Below, piece by piece: positions 33,086 through 45,554 of a stretch of 64,000 nt of DNA; the stretch's first letter is position 1; the number at the start of each line of letters is the position of its first letter. This stretch comes from Trochalopteron elliotii (lineage: Eukaryota; Chordata; Aves; Passeriformes; Leiothrichidae), in NCBI GenBank assembly GCA_024734555.1, contig JANPWX010000332.1, forward strand, positions 504,457 through 568,456, written 5' to 3'. Position numbers and translations under genes: made by a program. The notes under the pieces were generated by a model. It had not been told where the DNA came from and made no database searches. It saw only the letters and a program-made list of their open reading frames with translations.

Positions 33086-36000
33086 ATCCACTTTGTAGTG
33101 GCAACACAGACGCCTTGCTGTCTGTACAGCTTCTTGGCTCAGCTCCTTGCAAATACTCCCTGGTACACTCCTTGCAAAACCATGTGAAGTGTTATATAAT
33201 GCTCTAGGTTGAAAGGCAATTGTGTACATCCAGGTTGTTAAACGGATCTGGATGTGTGTGCACAGCCAATGTTTCAGGCCTTAGCTGAGGTGCCTTCAGC
33301 TTAGGATCACTTCAAATGACTAAAAGCAACCCAGGGAGACTTTTTCCCTTCCTTCTTTGCCTGTGCATCTACAAATTTCCAGTTTATTCCCAGGAATCCA
33401 TAGGAAAATGCTGATGTTTCAGGTCAATCCTCAGCAGTTTGAATATTGTCTGTGTGCTCTGCACTGGACAATCAAAACCCCAAAGATTGTCCTCATCTGA
33501 TAGACATTCCTCTCCCCTGAAAAACTAACCAACACAGAACCTGGAGATTGAGCTCAGTGTTCCTGTTCCTGCTGCTTCCCAGCCCTGGTTTAGTGTGTTT
33601 GTGGGAAAGCTTTGGGAAAGGAGAGTGGAGGGATTAGCAGGGAGGGAAGGGAAAGCCATGCAGCCTACGTGGGGCAAGGTCAAAAATGTGCTAAGCTGGG
33701 AAGGGGTTTGAATGCCAGACAAGGTCAGGGCAAAGACAGCCCTGGAAGCTTTAAGATGTCCAGTTTTCCTGTTGCCAAGGAACACTCAGGTAGGTTGGAA
33801 TAAACAGTGTTTGAGGCAGGAGAAATTTATGGACGACTGCTGAATGAGATTGTTGTTGTTATTATCGATGGGGTCTGCGTGCCTCGTGCACTCACAGGCT
33901 TTTCACAGTCCACTGTCTGAGAAAATTGGTGCTCTCTGAGCTGAGTGAATGCCCAAAAGTGCAACCAAAGGCCAGGGTGAAGGAAGGGTCTTCTGCTGCT
34001 TTGTGTTGGTACAAACCCCTGGTTTTTGCTCTGCAGAGAGAGCAGCTCCCCTTGGCTCCAGTTCCCCATTGTGAGGGTGGCATGAGAAGAAGGGCAGAGA
34101 CCAAAATTCAGGCCCAGAATTATTTTAATGAAAGCAACAAACCTGGTCATTTTTGCCTTCCCCCTGCCTCCCAATCAATGGTGTGTGTGTCAGCCTGGTT
34201 GCTCGTGGAGGATCAGATAGGGCTGTCTGAGTGTGGGCTGGTGCTTTGCAAGTTTAATTTCACAACTCTGCTCCCAGCTCCGGAGCTGCTGACCTGCAGG
34301 GCCAGCCAGTTCCAGACTGGGATAGCCATGGGGACAGCTGGACCCACAGGGGTGGAGTGACAGACCCCAGGGAGTCAGGGCAGGACGTCAACCCCATTCC
34401 CTGGAACTTCACTCCTGGGATTTCCCTGGAGCTCTGATCCCTCCAGACTCTCCCAACACCTTCCTCCCCACCTTGTCACCTGTGCATGAACCCTGTGTGT
34501 GGATTCAGATGGGGAAAAAAAAAAAAAAGCTCATCAACATTTTGTGGGTATCATCTGCTGCTCATCCTGGTGAGATAGAGATCCATCCCCTCCCAAGAGA
34601 TCTGCAATTATTAATTGCTGCTGTAAATCAGCAGAGTGTGCTGTGAGCCAGCCGTGACAAATCTCGTGGGGAGCAGCTATGCAAACAAGATGGCTGATAA
34701 ACACACAGGAAGGAATAATACATTGGAAGCTCTGTGGAATGGAAAAAAGAAGAATTTTTTCGAATTTTTTAAAAAGAAAACCAGTATTTAATGGGTAATT
34801 TCAAAATGAGGATTTATAATCCTTCTTTTTTTTTTTTTTTTGGTGTAAATTGCGAATGTACAGCTTGATGAGTTTTACCAAAAAGCAGTGGAAGGAGCAG
34901 TGGAAAATCTGAATAATATGATAGGATGCCCACAGGTAAAAGAAGGCAAAGACTGGGAAGGGCAGAAGATGAGGATGATTAAATATTTTCAATTTAATAT
35001 TTTCAAGACAAGCTACATCAGCCTGGGCAAGGTGGGATAAAAGATCTCCACACAGTGTCAGAAATGGGCTGTGCTGGAGTTCAAGGGAAAATGGAGAAAC
35101 AAACAAAGGAAGATGACATCCAAGTCATGGATATCAGGGGAAGAGTGGAGCTGGAGCAGTTTTTGGATGAATTAGATCCACAGGAGGTGCTGGATGTGGC
35201 CACAGGACAGACACATTCCTGCAGTGCAGTGGGAGAAATCCAGTGGAGGAACCAAAGTAGCTGCAGTCTACACCAAGGGTTGCTCAAGCCAGTGCTATTA
35301 TTAGGCACTCTCATTCACAAGCCTCAAATTCACTAACAAATTATTCTTTAAAAAAAAAAATATATATATCCTCTCCATCTGTTTTCCAGCTTTTATACCA
35401 AAATTCTAATTTAAGACATTAACTAAAATGGAAAAAAGATTTTCCTTTCATTAACTTTGAGTGTATCCAATTTACGTCTCATATGTTTCCATTATTTTTT
35501 TTTTCTTCCTGAAGGGTTTGTTTTCTGAAGGACAATGGAAACACCACACTTTTTTTTTTTTCTTCTTTTCTTTTTTTTTTTTTTTTCTGAAAGCATTTCT
35601 GAGACTTTAGAGGATGCACCTACATTTTATGAACCTGTCAATGGCTCTGGCCACCTTCCAAGTCCCCTGGGGCAGGTGGATGTTAAGGAATTGAAGCTCC
35701 CAAGCACAGGTACCATTATGACCCAGGACTATCCAGACCTTAATTATGTTTCCTAGTGCTGACACCTGCCAGTAAATACAGAAAGGGATGCACCACTTGT
35801 GTGTTTATTTCTAGAGAGAAATGTTTGGATTTTTTCATCTCAGAAGCAGCTGGTGGTTCAGAATGGACATTTTGCAGCTCTCATAAACACACTTTGTCCT
35901 GCACATGAAAGTGCCTTTCTGCATGTTTCATGTTCTTGGTTTGGCAGGAGGCAGCTCTGGCTGGTGATACCCCTGAGCCACAATCAGCTGGAGCAAACCC

Positions 36001-37454
36001 TGGGGAATAATCCACAAAATCTGCTACTGGGCAGTGCTGGGGATGGACAACCAGGAGAAAAAAACTCCAATTTCACCTGGTGCAGCTGTGCTGGTGTTAC
36101 TGAGGCACACAATACCCAGAATAAACCACTGCCAGAAGTGTCAGGGGATTATGAGGAACTGGTGGAGTTTACAGAAGGCACTGACAGCTCTGCAAGTCAT
36201 GCAGCCATGCCAGGGCCATGCCAAGAAAAGCATTTTGCAAAGGATCCTGCCTTCCCTCTGCTCTGCAGCTCACAGATTAGAATTAATGCTTTGTAGTGGT
36301 ATGTAAAAAAGCTCAGTGTCTCTCGTCTGGAAGGCTAAAAATAGGCTGGCAGTAAGAAAAGGGACAATAGTTGCCAAATTAAATCAATATAATTTTTAAT
36401 CAGCACGCAGAATAAATGATACCATTTTAGACCATGCTATAAAAACATGCCCCACAAACTTTTATAGGGAAACACACACAATTCCATTGGCTGGAGTTCC
36501 CTCCCGTAGGTTCAGAAATTTTATTTTATTTACTAATGTAAATACATTCCATTTCCATCCCCAGGCAGCCAGTCCAACATACATATTGATATAAGGACGG
36601 CCAACCTTTCATTAATATTAAAACCTCCTCTCTGCAATGGGTAATGATGATTTATGCAAAAAGCTCACTTTGTGGGAAAATGGAGTTTTGTGGGTTTGCA
36701 TTTCATGCATTTGTCCTCTCCACGTTATGAATTCCTGCTGTTTGCCTGAACTCACTCATTACTGCAGGGATATGAGGAGATTCTCCTGAGGGCCAAACCT
36801 CCTGCTGTTGTCATCTCCCCATTAACTCCAGGTTGTCCTGAAGTCAATAGGACTCCACAGCTTTATACAGAGAGCTCTTCTGAAAATATAAAATGAAAAT
36901 AAAATGGCAAACCTTCTTTTTGGAGCTTCTTTGGCTGTTTCTCCCATTTTTGAGGGTGGTTTTCCCCAGCGAAGAGGCTCTTGTGCTCTCAGACCTGATA
37001 CAAATGTCTGTGTATCATTTTGTGAAAAGCTGCAGGAATGCCAGTTTGAGATCATTTTTTTTGTATAAATTAACATCTGCCTAGCACAGAAACTGCACTG
37101 TCTGAGAGTTTGTCAAGGGTTTATTGCTGGGATCATTTACAGTAAGGCAGCAGGACTGTGGTCATGCTGGTCATATTCAGACTGAATAATTCTTCCCAGT
37201 TCTAACGTCCTGCCTCTCTGAGACACCCCTGAAACCCTCCCGGGTGTTTTGGAGCTTTCTTCCCTGTGTTTTCTTCCCTGTGACATCGCCAGGAGGATCA
37301 AGGGGATATTTTCAAGGCACAGGAGGAGCTGCCACACAATTTATTGCACACATTTTGCTCAGTTGCAAAGGCTGAACTTCCTCCTGAGCTGTGCTGCAGT
37401 TACCCCGAGTCTGCAGAAAATTGTGTGAATTTGTTTTTTCCAGAGCTGTAACCT
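33086..37454. other. Unique non-coding sequence with T-rich runs
   Basis: No gene recognised. Contains a small stem-loop (ACATCCAG 33226-33233 with CTGGATGT 33248-33255), T16 at 34826-34841, and a T/C tract at 35550-35587. The 93-codon (35055-35336) and 165-codon (35799-36296) plus frames are acidic and Ser-rich respectively, without a family I can name. Around 36400-36730 the sequence is AT-rich and could include further regulatory elements. Confidence 0.45.
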
Positions 37455-37625
37455 CAGAATTCCCAGAATCTCAGAATATCTTGAGCTGGAAGAGACCCAC
37501 AAGGATGATCCAAATCCAGCTCCTGGCCCTGCAGAGGACACCCCAACAATCCCCCCCTGTGCCTGTGGGATTCACACCAAATCCTACACAAGGCTCAGCA
37601 ACTGCTTGAAACATCAAGGAATTCT
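37455..37625 (-). mobile_element. CR1 LINE 3' fragment (older subfamily)
   Basis: A minus-strand CR1 end: CTCAGAATATCTTGAGCTGG then AAGAGACCCACAAGGATGAT, then CCAAATCCAGCTCCTGGCCC, and further in CCTGTGCCTGTGGGATTCAC. It is more diverged than the copies at 24884 and 44107 and belongs to another subfamily. Truncated around CAACTGCTTGAA. Confidence 0.8.
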
Positions 37626-37859
37626 CAAATTGGCAAGAATTTTGCAAAACCCAGGCTGAGTTTTTGGGTTGCAGGAGAATTTCTCAGCTGGGTGAAACCC
37701 AGTGGATGCTGTGGTGGAAAACACAGCCCTGGTGTAGGATCAGGAGGTTATTTCCTCATCCCCACTCACACACAGACAACTCCTCGTAAACTGCAGCACA
37801 AACCCTCCTCCCAGTTTACACAAAGCTGGACAAAATAGCTTTTTATCTAAGCTCTGTGG

Positions 37860-38340
37860 GCCACGTATATGAAACGAAGTTGCCAAACACAAATTAATGT
37901 GTAATTATTTTTCTTGCCTGAATCACTTTCTTTCATGTGTCATAACATGCAGAGTAAATAGCACCACACCTTTTTTACTTTAATTGTGGTAATCTGATCT
38001 CTCAGCCACAAGAAAGCCTCCTCTAATGCCTTCTTTAGAATGGACTTTCAAGGCAAAGCAAGAGCAGTAACTGTAATAATCACCTCTTCTTTTCTTCTGC
38101 TGTCAAAATGCAGGGGGGTTGTTAAACTAATCAAGGACCAAGGACCACACTGGCAAAAAAATAAATGCCCTAAAAGACAAACAGAGGTAAATGTTTGACA
38201 GGTAATTTAAGGTGATGGTAGGATTATTTTATTTTTTTTTTCTGATTTGCCTGGTGACTAGTTATTTATGGGGTAAACATGAGGCTGTCTGGCTTTATGG
38301 TAATATCATAATGGGAACCATGTTGTATTGTTTATCTGCT
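37860..38340. promoter_or_regulatory. Block resembling a conserved non-coding element
   Basis: A unique block with AAATTAATGTGTAATTATTT, TGTCATAACATGC, GTAATAATCACC, TTTGACAGGTAATTTAAGG and ATGGTAATATCATAATGGG segments, no repeat signature and few open frames. The regulatory role is inferred from texture and homeodomain-like motifs. Confidence 0.25.
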
Positions 38341-38901
38341 GGGATTGTCTCAAGAGTTTTGAGGAGCAGAACTTAATAGTGGCAGGTGTCAACTCAGTTT
38401 GATTATCAAGGATCTCCTGTGCCCAGAGGATGATTAAGATAAATAGAATTTCATTAGCTGGGTTTGGCCCGTGTTTTGCATTGAGTCCTTGGAAAAGAAA
38501 GGACACAGGGATTTACTTCAGAGCAGAAAATCTCTTTTGCTATTTAGAAGAACAACTCCTTTTCTCCTTATTTTCTATCACCTTCATTCCCTGCCCAGTC
38601 ACAGCTTAGGAACAAAAACCTACATCCAAAACTGATCCTATGACAAAATTAAGTGGAGAACACCAAAAATGGTGGCTCTTCCAGCTGCTTTCATGCTGTG
38701 ATACCCACTGAGGTGAAATAAAGTCTTCTCAGAGACCTTGGGGACAGCTGGGTGAATTCCAAGGCTGAGCTGCTTGACCAGGTCTTGGGGAAGGTGGGCA
38801 ACAACTGCAGGAGTTGGAGGAGCCTTGAGCCAGCACAGTGGAGATAGCCTGGGATAGAATTCAAACCTAAGGGTGAAGAACCTTGCTGGCCTCCTCTGTC
38901 C
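38341..38901. other. Unique sequence
   Basis: No gene recognised. GTGAAATAAAGTCTTCTCAG at about 38713 resembles an LTR-type poly(A) region, but no LTR ends were found. Confidence 0.4.
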
Positions 38902-38951
38902 ACTAAAATGGACTAAAATGGACTCAAATGGACTAAAATGGACTAAAATGG
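38902..38951. repeat. Decamer array (ACTAAAATGG)5
   Basis: Five contiguous 10-bp units. The third differs by one base (ACTCAAATGG). Confidence 0.95.
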
Positions 38952-41311
38952 CCTTTAGTTCCACTCAAATCACTGCCTTTAATTCCAGTCTGCCTTTTGC
39001 TGTGGTGGAAAATGATAGGGAAGGGCGATTTGAGGTTGAGTAAAATCATCTACCACTTGAAGCCAAGCAAAGCAGCCCCATGCTTCACTCCCCGTGCTGG
39101 TGGGAAAGGAGAAACCTTCACCTTGTTTGGGCTGCCCAGGGGCATAACCCTGCTCCTCAGTCCTCTGGCAAGGGCATTCCCCATTCCCTGTGAGCAGTGT
39201 CCCATATCCTGGTTATTTCCAGGGTAACTTCAAGCTTTGAGCCCCTTCAATGCTCCCCCCAGTGTCTCCCAAGGGGCTGTGCTGGGTAGGAACCCCACAA
39301 AGCAGAAATTCCAAGAGGTCACAGAGGGCTACAGACCACTGTGAGACCCTGAGGGTTTTCTCTGCAGCAAACAGAGCTCTGGATGAGGCTCTCACACCAT
39401 CCCTGCATCTTTTGGATCTCCTGCTCTCCTGGCAGCTCCCTGGTGGAGCTCTGCTGCCAAAGGCCCTTGTTGGCCTCTTGTTTTGGTAAGATCTAATTAC
39501 ATCCCTGCTGCCTCTGCTGGGTTTGGTGCTAGCTGGTTACACTGAGAGCCCTGCAAGTCATCACATGCTGATTTCAGTGAGTCTCCTGATTTCTGCTGCA
39601 GGAATCCAAGGAGCTCATTGCAGCTCATTATCCCTCCTGTACACACCTCTCCTGCCCAGCAGAAGGAGATGACCAGCAGGTGGTTGTTCAACTTGCTAGG
39701 AAGAGTTCTGGGAAACCATTCCTTTCCCCAGCTCACCGTGAACTGTGTACACTGATCCACCCTCCAATACACTTGGGGGGAAGCCTATTTAGCTGGTGAA
39801 GTGTCAGTTCATTTATCTTTATATCGTTTCTGTACTAACAACATCACTGGTTGAAGTCACAAAGATCTTAGAAATACCTTATCAAAGTCTTTGATGTCAG
39901 ATTTACCCAACTTATCAAGCGGCTTAACCAAACATCCTCATCGCCCAATGCCAAAACATCCTCCTCACCCAGTCTAAACACATTCTGCTCACACAAATTA
40001 ATGCCTGACAAGGTCTTACTCCCTTATTACCCAGCTAACAAAAAAAACCCTCCTTCTGTGTCAGGGGCACAGTGTCAGATGTAGCATCCTGCTCCTGTTT
40101 CTGCTGAAGGTGCCCCTGTTAAAAGTTCCACTTGTCCAGCTCCCCAAAAGATCACACATAGTCAATAATCTCAGTGTTGTCTACATTGTCTGTTCCTTCA
40201 TGACAGCTAAGATGGAAAAAAAAAAGAGGGGAACAAAAGAAATTAATCAGTTGTTCCAAATAAAGATCCTTATATTTGCAGAGAATTTGCTTGGTGGTTT
40301 GATTATCCCCAGACTTCAAGCAGGGGATGGAGGATGAGTCTGTGCTGAAGGCAAAATCACTTCTGGGATGGCCAAATCAAAGTGATTGTTCCTGTTTACC
40401 TCAAAAACTTGCTCAGTGTTGCAGGAGGCAGCTGATAGAATGAAAAGGATGATATTAGAAGTCTCCAGATGGAGCTGCTGCAGCACCAAACCCCAGCACC
40501 AGCTCTGGAGCCTCTCTCTCCTTTCGGGGTGAACCATCCACCCACAGACATGCACCCAGCATGGGCTGGTTTATAATAAGAGCCTCTTTCATCTAAACTA
40601 ATCAAAGCCATCAGTTTACAGGAATCAGTGTCTGGAGAGGTGCCTCCACCCTCTGTGTGAGAGAGAGCGAGGTGTTGTGGATGCAAACGGGACGGAAGCA
40701 CCGCGTAAACCTCGGAGCAAACAAAAAAGCTGTGAGGAACACGAGAGGAGCTGTGAACTCCAAGCACCCAGAGGGCAGGTGGAACTCTTGGCAGTGAAGA
40801 TTTGTGCAGCTCCTTCTGCAGATTGAGAGGAGTTGAGCTGTCGAGCAAAATGGATTTGGCTCCTTGGAGCTGCGTCAAGCGGCGAAATATTTTCAAAGTT
40901 TGTCTCATCTCCTCTGCAGGGGAGCAGGGGTGAGGGCTCAGCCCCACAACAGGCACAATGTTCTTCCACTTTCTAAGTTTTTTTAAGATTTAGAACCTTC
41001 CCAGCCTCCAGGAGGGACACCAGAAAAGGTGGCAGTGGTGTAAGAAGCAAATGGAACATCACTTAAAGGTAATTCCACCATTGGGCAACCAGCTTTTCAG
41101 AGTGGAGAAGAGCAAAGACAAATGTGTTGTTTCAGGTCCATCTCTAGCAACAGCTGTGGCAGCAAGAGTGAAAACAAATATGCAGCAAAGCAAAATAAGG
41201 AATAAACATGTATATAGAGTACTGCCATATTAAAAACATTCCTTCTAAAGGGAGTGCACTCACACACTTATGGCCTTCTGCATTACAGAGCTGGATTTCT
41301 TAATTTTAAAT
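38952..41311. other. Unique non-coding sequence
   Basis: No gene recognised. A degenerate ~25-bp repetition (AACATCCTCATCGCCCA / AACATCCTCCTCACCCA / ACACATTCTGCTCACAC) lies at 39930-39998. The 186-codon minus frame 40396-40956 has no recognisable domain. Confidence 0.45.
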
Positions 41312-41351
41312 GGAATATGTATAAAATATAGGGAATATGTATAATATATAA
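41312..41351. repeat. 20-bp tandem duplication, AT-rich
   Basis: GGAATATGTATAAAATATAG is followed by GGAATATGTATAATATATAA: two adjacent copies with small differences. Confidence 0.8.
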
Positions 41352-42865
41352 AAATATTTACAAAACATGTAATCATCTCTAGCCCATTCAGGTGATTGAG
41401 ATGCACATATTCCTCATAAATTATTCCAAGCTGATGCAAATTTTGCCTTAAGTCATAGTCCCAGCAATGAAACAATTACTTCACGTTTGTATCTGTGAAC
41501 AAGTGGTTAAATATTGAAGGACTTTGTTGGTTAAAAAAAAAAATCTGTGAAACAATGAATTTTTAATTTTGATAAATTTTAAATGCTTTACCATTCAAAT
41601 GCCCAGATTAAGTGATGTCCTTTATTGCTGGGACAGGAATCCTTGGTGCCCTGTAAGCTGCAGATGTGAGACCAGGTGTTTGTAAATTATACAGTAAAAC
41701 AAATATATTGCACTGAAAGCTCGTCTAGTATGAATTAAAACAGTAGCTTTAATCCTCAAATTTTATTCCCTGCTGGGTAAATAGTTGTGGGCCAATGCCA
41801 AGGATGACAACAGAACACAATGAAGGAAAGCAAAACAAAATATCACTTTATCTTGTTTGCATTCCACAGTAGTCAAAAGATTTAGAACAACAGGAACCTT
41901 TCATTGATTTAAAGTGATGCCTCCTGACAGATTTTCCTGTGCTCTCTGCCTTCCTCTGCTTGGCATTCCCAGACAGGCAGCCTGGGTGACTCCCACAGCT
42001 CCTGGGACTGGTGGAGGGGGCAGATGTGGCACTTCCCTGCTCCAGGTTCCTCCCGAGGCTTCCCTAAAAACAGGACAAGCATGGACAAGGTGCAGAGGAT
42101 ATTGTATTAGGTACAGGGGATTTTGTCAGATCACTAATGGGCAATTAGATCTTCCCCATTCTTAGACAAGGAATATCAGGGGAAAGAAAATTGTCCCCAC
42201 CCTTTACCAAATGCCTCCCTCACTTCCTAGGAACCTGAAATGATTTTCCAGAAGTTCTCCTCACGGCTGCCAAATCTCATTTCTGTTGGTTAAGTATTTA
42301 CTGCAAGCTCAAGACAGGCTCCTACCAGAGGTTTTTTTTTTCCACCCCACCCTTCCACCCTGCATGTACATAACAAGGCAGTTATTCATGGCCTGAGCAC
42401 AGGATGAGATGGAAACTCCTGGAGCTGGAGATGGGATTCAGACAGGCTGGGCAATGTGGCAGCCCTGGAAGGAAGTTGGCCAAGAGCTGAGGACAGAAAC
42501 ATCTCACAGAAGCTGTTCTGCTGCCTGTTGTTCTGGTGGCTTATTTTTAGCCTGGTGTGGTACAGGAGGCATCCTGTTGTCCCAGTTCCCTCCAGGGATG
42601 GAGGGTGAGCTCTGCAGGGCACAGCTCCACCTGAGGAGCTGGACCTGAATGCTCTGACTTGAACGTTGGCCCAAACCCTTAATGTGCCTCTCTTCTGGAT
42701 GAGCAGATCCCATTTCTCAGAGTCCAAATGGATCAGGGAGAATGCTGGACAGCAGTGAAGCTCTACCAGTCCTGCCATCCAAGATGGTCTGGTTTGGGTC
42801 AGTTTGAGCACTTCCGTTTCAATCTCTTTGAGAAGGGCACAGAGCATAAAACTTCACCTTTGGAT
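41352..42865. other. Unique non-coding sequence
   Basis: No gene recognised. The 153-codon minus frame at 42386-42847 begins MLCALLKEIETEVLKLTQTR and looks protein-like at its N-terminus, but it turns low-complexity and I recognise no family. Confidence 0.4.
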
Positions 42866-42895
42866 CAAGTTCTATACAGGCAAGTATAGAACTTG
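42866..42895. repeat. Perfect 12-bp stem-loop
   Basis: CAAGTTCTATAC (42866-42877), loop AGGCAA, then GTATAGAACTTG (42884-42895): a perfect inverted repeat with a 6-nt loop. It could be a small foldback scar, a replication-slippage product or a structured RNA element; the function is unknown. Confidence 0.9.
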
Positions 42896-43154
42896 AAGTA
42901 TATATCTTGAACCTCCAAGATGCACACAGTTTTGGAAATCAGAAACTGCCAAGATCTTCAAAAAGTAACTCCTGACAAACATCAGTGTTTACACACATAC
43001 AAGAGAATAAACCTCTCTTTGCAACCCAACAGTGCCAGAGGAAGAATGCTGGAGGTGAGGGCCATCTCCTAAGGATCCTGGGCCCAGAAGGCTGAAAGCC
43101 ACACGTGGGATCCATTTCCATGTTCCCTCACTCCTGTAATCCTTGTCTTCGTCA

Positions 43155-43421
43155 CCTCGTGCTTGTTTTTACCGTGAAGAGCACAAGCCTGATTTTGTCT
43201 TTGATCTTGGCTATGGCTTCAAGGTGCTGTAAATGCACAATAATTATGTCATCAGCAGCCTCTTGCCCCATGTGTGCTTGGGGATATCGTGTACCAACAG
43301 TAGCATTCCTCCCTCCACGTGAAGAGATCAGGATGGAGATTATCTGCTTCTCATTAATGCACTGAGCTCCTGTGAGACCTTCAGTCCTGGTACTGCCTCT
43401 CCTGTCTTTGTCCCACCTTTC
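43155..43421 (-). other. Coding-like 89-codon minus-strand frame, unidentified
   Basis: An open frame with no good acceptor. A stop lies just upstream (43422-43424) and TGA lies at 43152-43154. The middle has protein-like composition: GTRYPQAHMGQEAADDIIIV then HLQHLEAIAKIKDKIRLVLF, which would form an amphipathic helix. A donor-like ACG/GTAAAA follows the last residue, giving a possible exon end at 43173. The upstream side lacks a pyrimidine tract. It may be an exon of an unrecognised gene, a decayed pseudogene fragment, or a conserved non-coding block read by chance. Confidence 0.22.
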
Positions 43422-44106
43422 TCAGCCAGACAGGGTTCCTAGCTCAGGTGTTAAGGGAATACTGGCAGATGTTTCTTCTATTTCCTCCCAGTTATCATGA
43501 GGAGCCAGAGGGCCAGACCAAGCTGAAAGGTGTTTCCTGCACAAACTCAAGTGTGAGATCCTGTACAAGACAACAGTGAGGAAGATCTGATGCTGAAGGG
43601 TGTGAAAGAGAACCCTTTAGAAACCAAAATAAGTTCTTAAATAACAGCACTGACCAGAGACTGGCAGCAGGAATCCCAGCAGGTCTGCAAATCACTTTCC
43701 TGCAGTGTGAAATTCAGGCTGGGATTCCTGTAACAGCATTAACCTGAGCAGGTACAAGGAATGTGGCTACACCCATCTGCCCATTTTCCCTCCCTGCCTC
43801 TCACAGCCATGCCCATGATCCACTTCTTCCATTTTGTCAACTTTATCATCCCCTTGTCTTGCTTTTCTCATCACATTCTCGTTCAACAGGGCCATGCCCA
43901 GAGCTCTGTGCTTCGATCTAGGACAGACAATGGTTGAATGACCAAAAAAATCTCAGTGGGCAACAAAATCCTTGGTCTCACACTCTGTTTTTGCAGGATG
44001 TACATGTTTGATTGGTTATAGGTTGATTTCAAACCTGAGCTACAATTTCCATAGTTAACCCGTCATTCCTTTTTGGGACAGAGCAGGAGCCAAGTTTTTT
44101 TCCTAT
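43422..44106. other. Unique sequence
   Basis: No gene or repeat recognised. Confidence 0.4.
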
Positions 44107-44366
44107 TTCCTACAAGACAGGACAGGGGGAAATGGCTTCACACTGACAGAGAGCAGGTTTAGATTGGATATTGGGAAGAAATTCTTCCCTGTGAGAGTGG
44201 GCAGGCCCTGGCACAGGGTGCCCAGAGAAGCTGTGGCTGCCCCTGGATCCCTGGCAGTGTCCAAGGCCAGGTTGGACCTGGGATGGTGGAAGGTGTCCCT
44301 GTCCATGGTGGGACAGTGGAGATGATCTTTAAGTTCCTTTCCAACCATGATTGACTCCATGATTGT
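44107..44366 (+). mobile_element. CR1 LINE 3' end, 5'-truncated
   Basis: About 260 bp on the plus strand: TGGCTTCACACTGACAGAGA, GGCAGGCCCTGGCACAGGGT, GCCCAGAGAAGCTGTGGCTG, GGCAGTGTCCAAGGCCAGGT, then the tail TTTCCAACCATGATTGACTC and CATGATTG. Same subfamily as 10192-10456 and somewhat better preserved. Confidence 0.95.
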
Positions 44367-45496
44367 TGTTCCCCCAAGTTACATTCCACTCCTGTTCTGA
44401 CTTCAGCTTCATTGCCTCAGTCAATGGAAGCCTTGAGAGCAGATGTCCACCATGGCCACCACTGAAGAAATCTCTCTTAAATATAGAAATATCACTGTAT
44501 TTAGGTGTTAGGACAAATACAGGGAGTCTTCCTGATCCCCACCCTCCACCTCTGATGGCAGAAGGAATCAGCCAAAAATCCATCCCCATCAACAATGCTG
44601 AGATGTTGTGGGGAAAGGTCAGGAAACCCCACAAACCCAACTCCTTTTCATAACATGCAATAAAATCATCTCTCTCTTAAATTAGACTGATCAGTTTGTT
44701 AATCAGTGGAGTAAAACAGGCTCAGTGTCACAGTGAGCTCTGAAGGTCACCAAGCACATCAGCAAGGCTGTAAAAAAATCCACAGAAATGAAAATCCTTC
44801 CCCAGCACTGACAGTGCTGTGTTAGAGGCAGTGTTTAGCCATGTACCTGTGCCTGTAGGTAAAGGGTCAGGCTGATCACTGCTGGGCAGCACGAATCCCA
44901 TCAGGAAGTGGATTTGAGATTATCCAATACTGTGGGTCCACCCTGAAGCAGACACACAACCTTCAGGCAATACTCCATTCAGAGCCCAGCTCATTTGTCA
45001 TTAACATTTCATCAGAACCCCACACTTTAAACTCAGCCCTACTTTGGCATGGATGGGGATTCTCAAGTCCTATTGTGGTCCATGAGAAAAATAGCAGAAA
45101 AACCCCATTTTTTCACTTTGTTTCCACTCACTGGTCTCACTGGTGAGCAAGAGATACCCACTTTTAAAGACAAGCAGGACATTTAATTGACACTTGCCCA
45201 TTTTTATGCCATCCCTGGGTATCTGCTCTTAGGAACAGGCCACTGAGCCAGGCAGACCCAGAGACCTGACCTTTTTTATTTATTCACCTCCTCGCTGACC
45301 CAGTTGGGGATAAGTGCATCTCATGGCAAGGAAGTCAACAGCAGTACCTGTAGAGGTTCCAAGAAGTCTAAGAAAAGATAGGTGTGTTAATTTATTTTTG
45401 ATACTTTTGGGTGGAGCCCTCCCACTCATGGCAGGCTGCCACTGCATCACAAGCACGTTATCCTCCTGCCTCAGAGCCTCCTTCCCTCTCCCCCAG
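44367..45496. other. Unique sequence
   Basis: No gene or repeat recognised. Confidence 0.4.
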
Positions 45497-45554
45497 GTTT
45501 GGCTCGATGTGATTCCCACTGCAGATGCCTTTGAAAATGTTCAAGCTGTCGTTG
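45497..45554 (+). other. Possible 58-nt exon, unidentified
   Basis: The strong acceptor CTTCCCTCTCCCCCAG precedes a segment reading VWLDVIPTADAFENVQAVV in the open frame, with a weak donor TTG/GTAGAT at its end. The same frame continues open to 45703, so the donor is uncertain. No family recognised. Confidence 0.2.

Noticed and set aside
33218..33262. miRNA-like stem around ACATCCAG/CTGGATGT
   Set aside because: Only 8 strong pairs followed by consecutive G.U pairs; weaker than the 14.45 kb hairpin and likely chance.
38640..38900. Possible further LTR (GTGAAATAAAGTCTTCTC region)
   Set aside because: No TG...CA termini, target duplication or second copy found in the window.
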